Source: Conexivisphaera sp049976725 (lineage in GTDB: Archaea; Thermoproteota; Nitrososphaeria; Conexivisphaerales; Conexivisphaeraceae). Taken from it: a DNA stretch of 5,761 nt. The notes below the pieces were generated by a model. That model saw nothing but the letters and a program-made list of their open reading frames with translations, was not told the origin of the DNA and did no database searches. Location of the stretch: assembly GCA_049976725.1 (NCBI GenBank), contig JBMFHR010000047.1, positions 1-5,761 of the forward strand, in the 5' to 3' direction. Each line of letters begins with the position of its first letter. The first letter of the stretch is position 1. Shown here in pieces: positions 5,752 to 5,761 of the stretch. The translations under genes and the position numbers were made by a program.

Positions 5752-5761
5752 CAACCCAAGC

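Overview
The window looks like a stretch of a high-GC (roughly two-thirds G+C by eye), probably thermophilic archaeon of the Thermoproteota/TACK side. The evidence is: archaeal tRNA genes (two of three lack an encoded CCA; tRNA-Tyr has C1-G72 and a canonical 37/38 intron with bulge-helix-bulge splice sites), A/T-rich TATA boxes at a fixed distance from gene starts, leaderless protein genes, an archaeal-style ThiL, an archaeal Hsp20, and heavy use of AGG (Arg) and ATA (Ile). I cannot name the genus.

Layout from left to right. (1) On +, the large catalytic subunit of a Mo/W-bis-PGD (DMSO-reductase superfamily) oxidoreductase. It probably starts left of the window, and its frame runs without a stop through (2) a complete tRNA-Val(CAC) gene and into the end of the next gene. 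(3) On -, thiL (thiamine-monophosphate kinase), whose stop codon abuts the last base of tRNA-Val. (4) A palindromic TATA box that sits correctly for both thiL on - and (5) tRNA-Thr(CGT) on +. (6) A 95-bp A/T-rich regulatory region with a perfect 6-3-6 dyad and repeated ATAG/CTAT elements. (7) On +, a Pht1-type phosphate:H+ symporter of the major facilitator superfamily. (8) On -, an intron-containing tRNA-Tyr(GTA). (9) On -, a small heat shock protein (Hsp20), with its promoter at the right edge.

The protein genes are unrelated housekeeping, respiratory and uptake functions and do not form one pathway. The genes seem to be transcribed mostly one by one: every gene except the edge-truncated oxidoreductase has its own TATA-like box, centred 25.5-27.5 bp from its first base.

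The most interesting points are therefore about architecture. First, the uniform promoter spacing predicts leaderless mRNAs and also tRNAs transcribed with no or almost no 5' leader. Second, one symmetric TATA box may drive two divergent genes. Third, the oxidoreductase frame has no stop codon before tRNA-Val, so tRNA processing would leave a non-stop mRNA unless a base is missing. Fourth, the tRNA-Tyr intron carries a 9-nt perfect complement to that tRNA's own D-loop. No CRISPR array, insertion sequence or prophage is visible, and I see no new multi-gene system.
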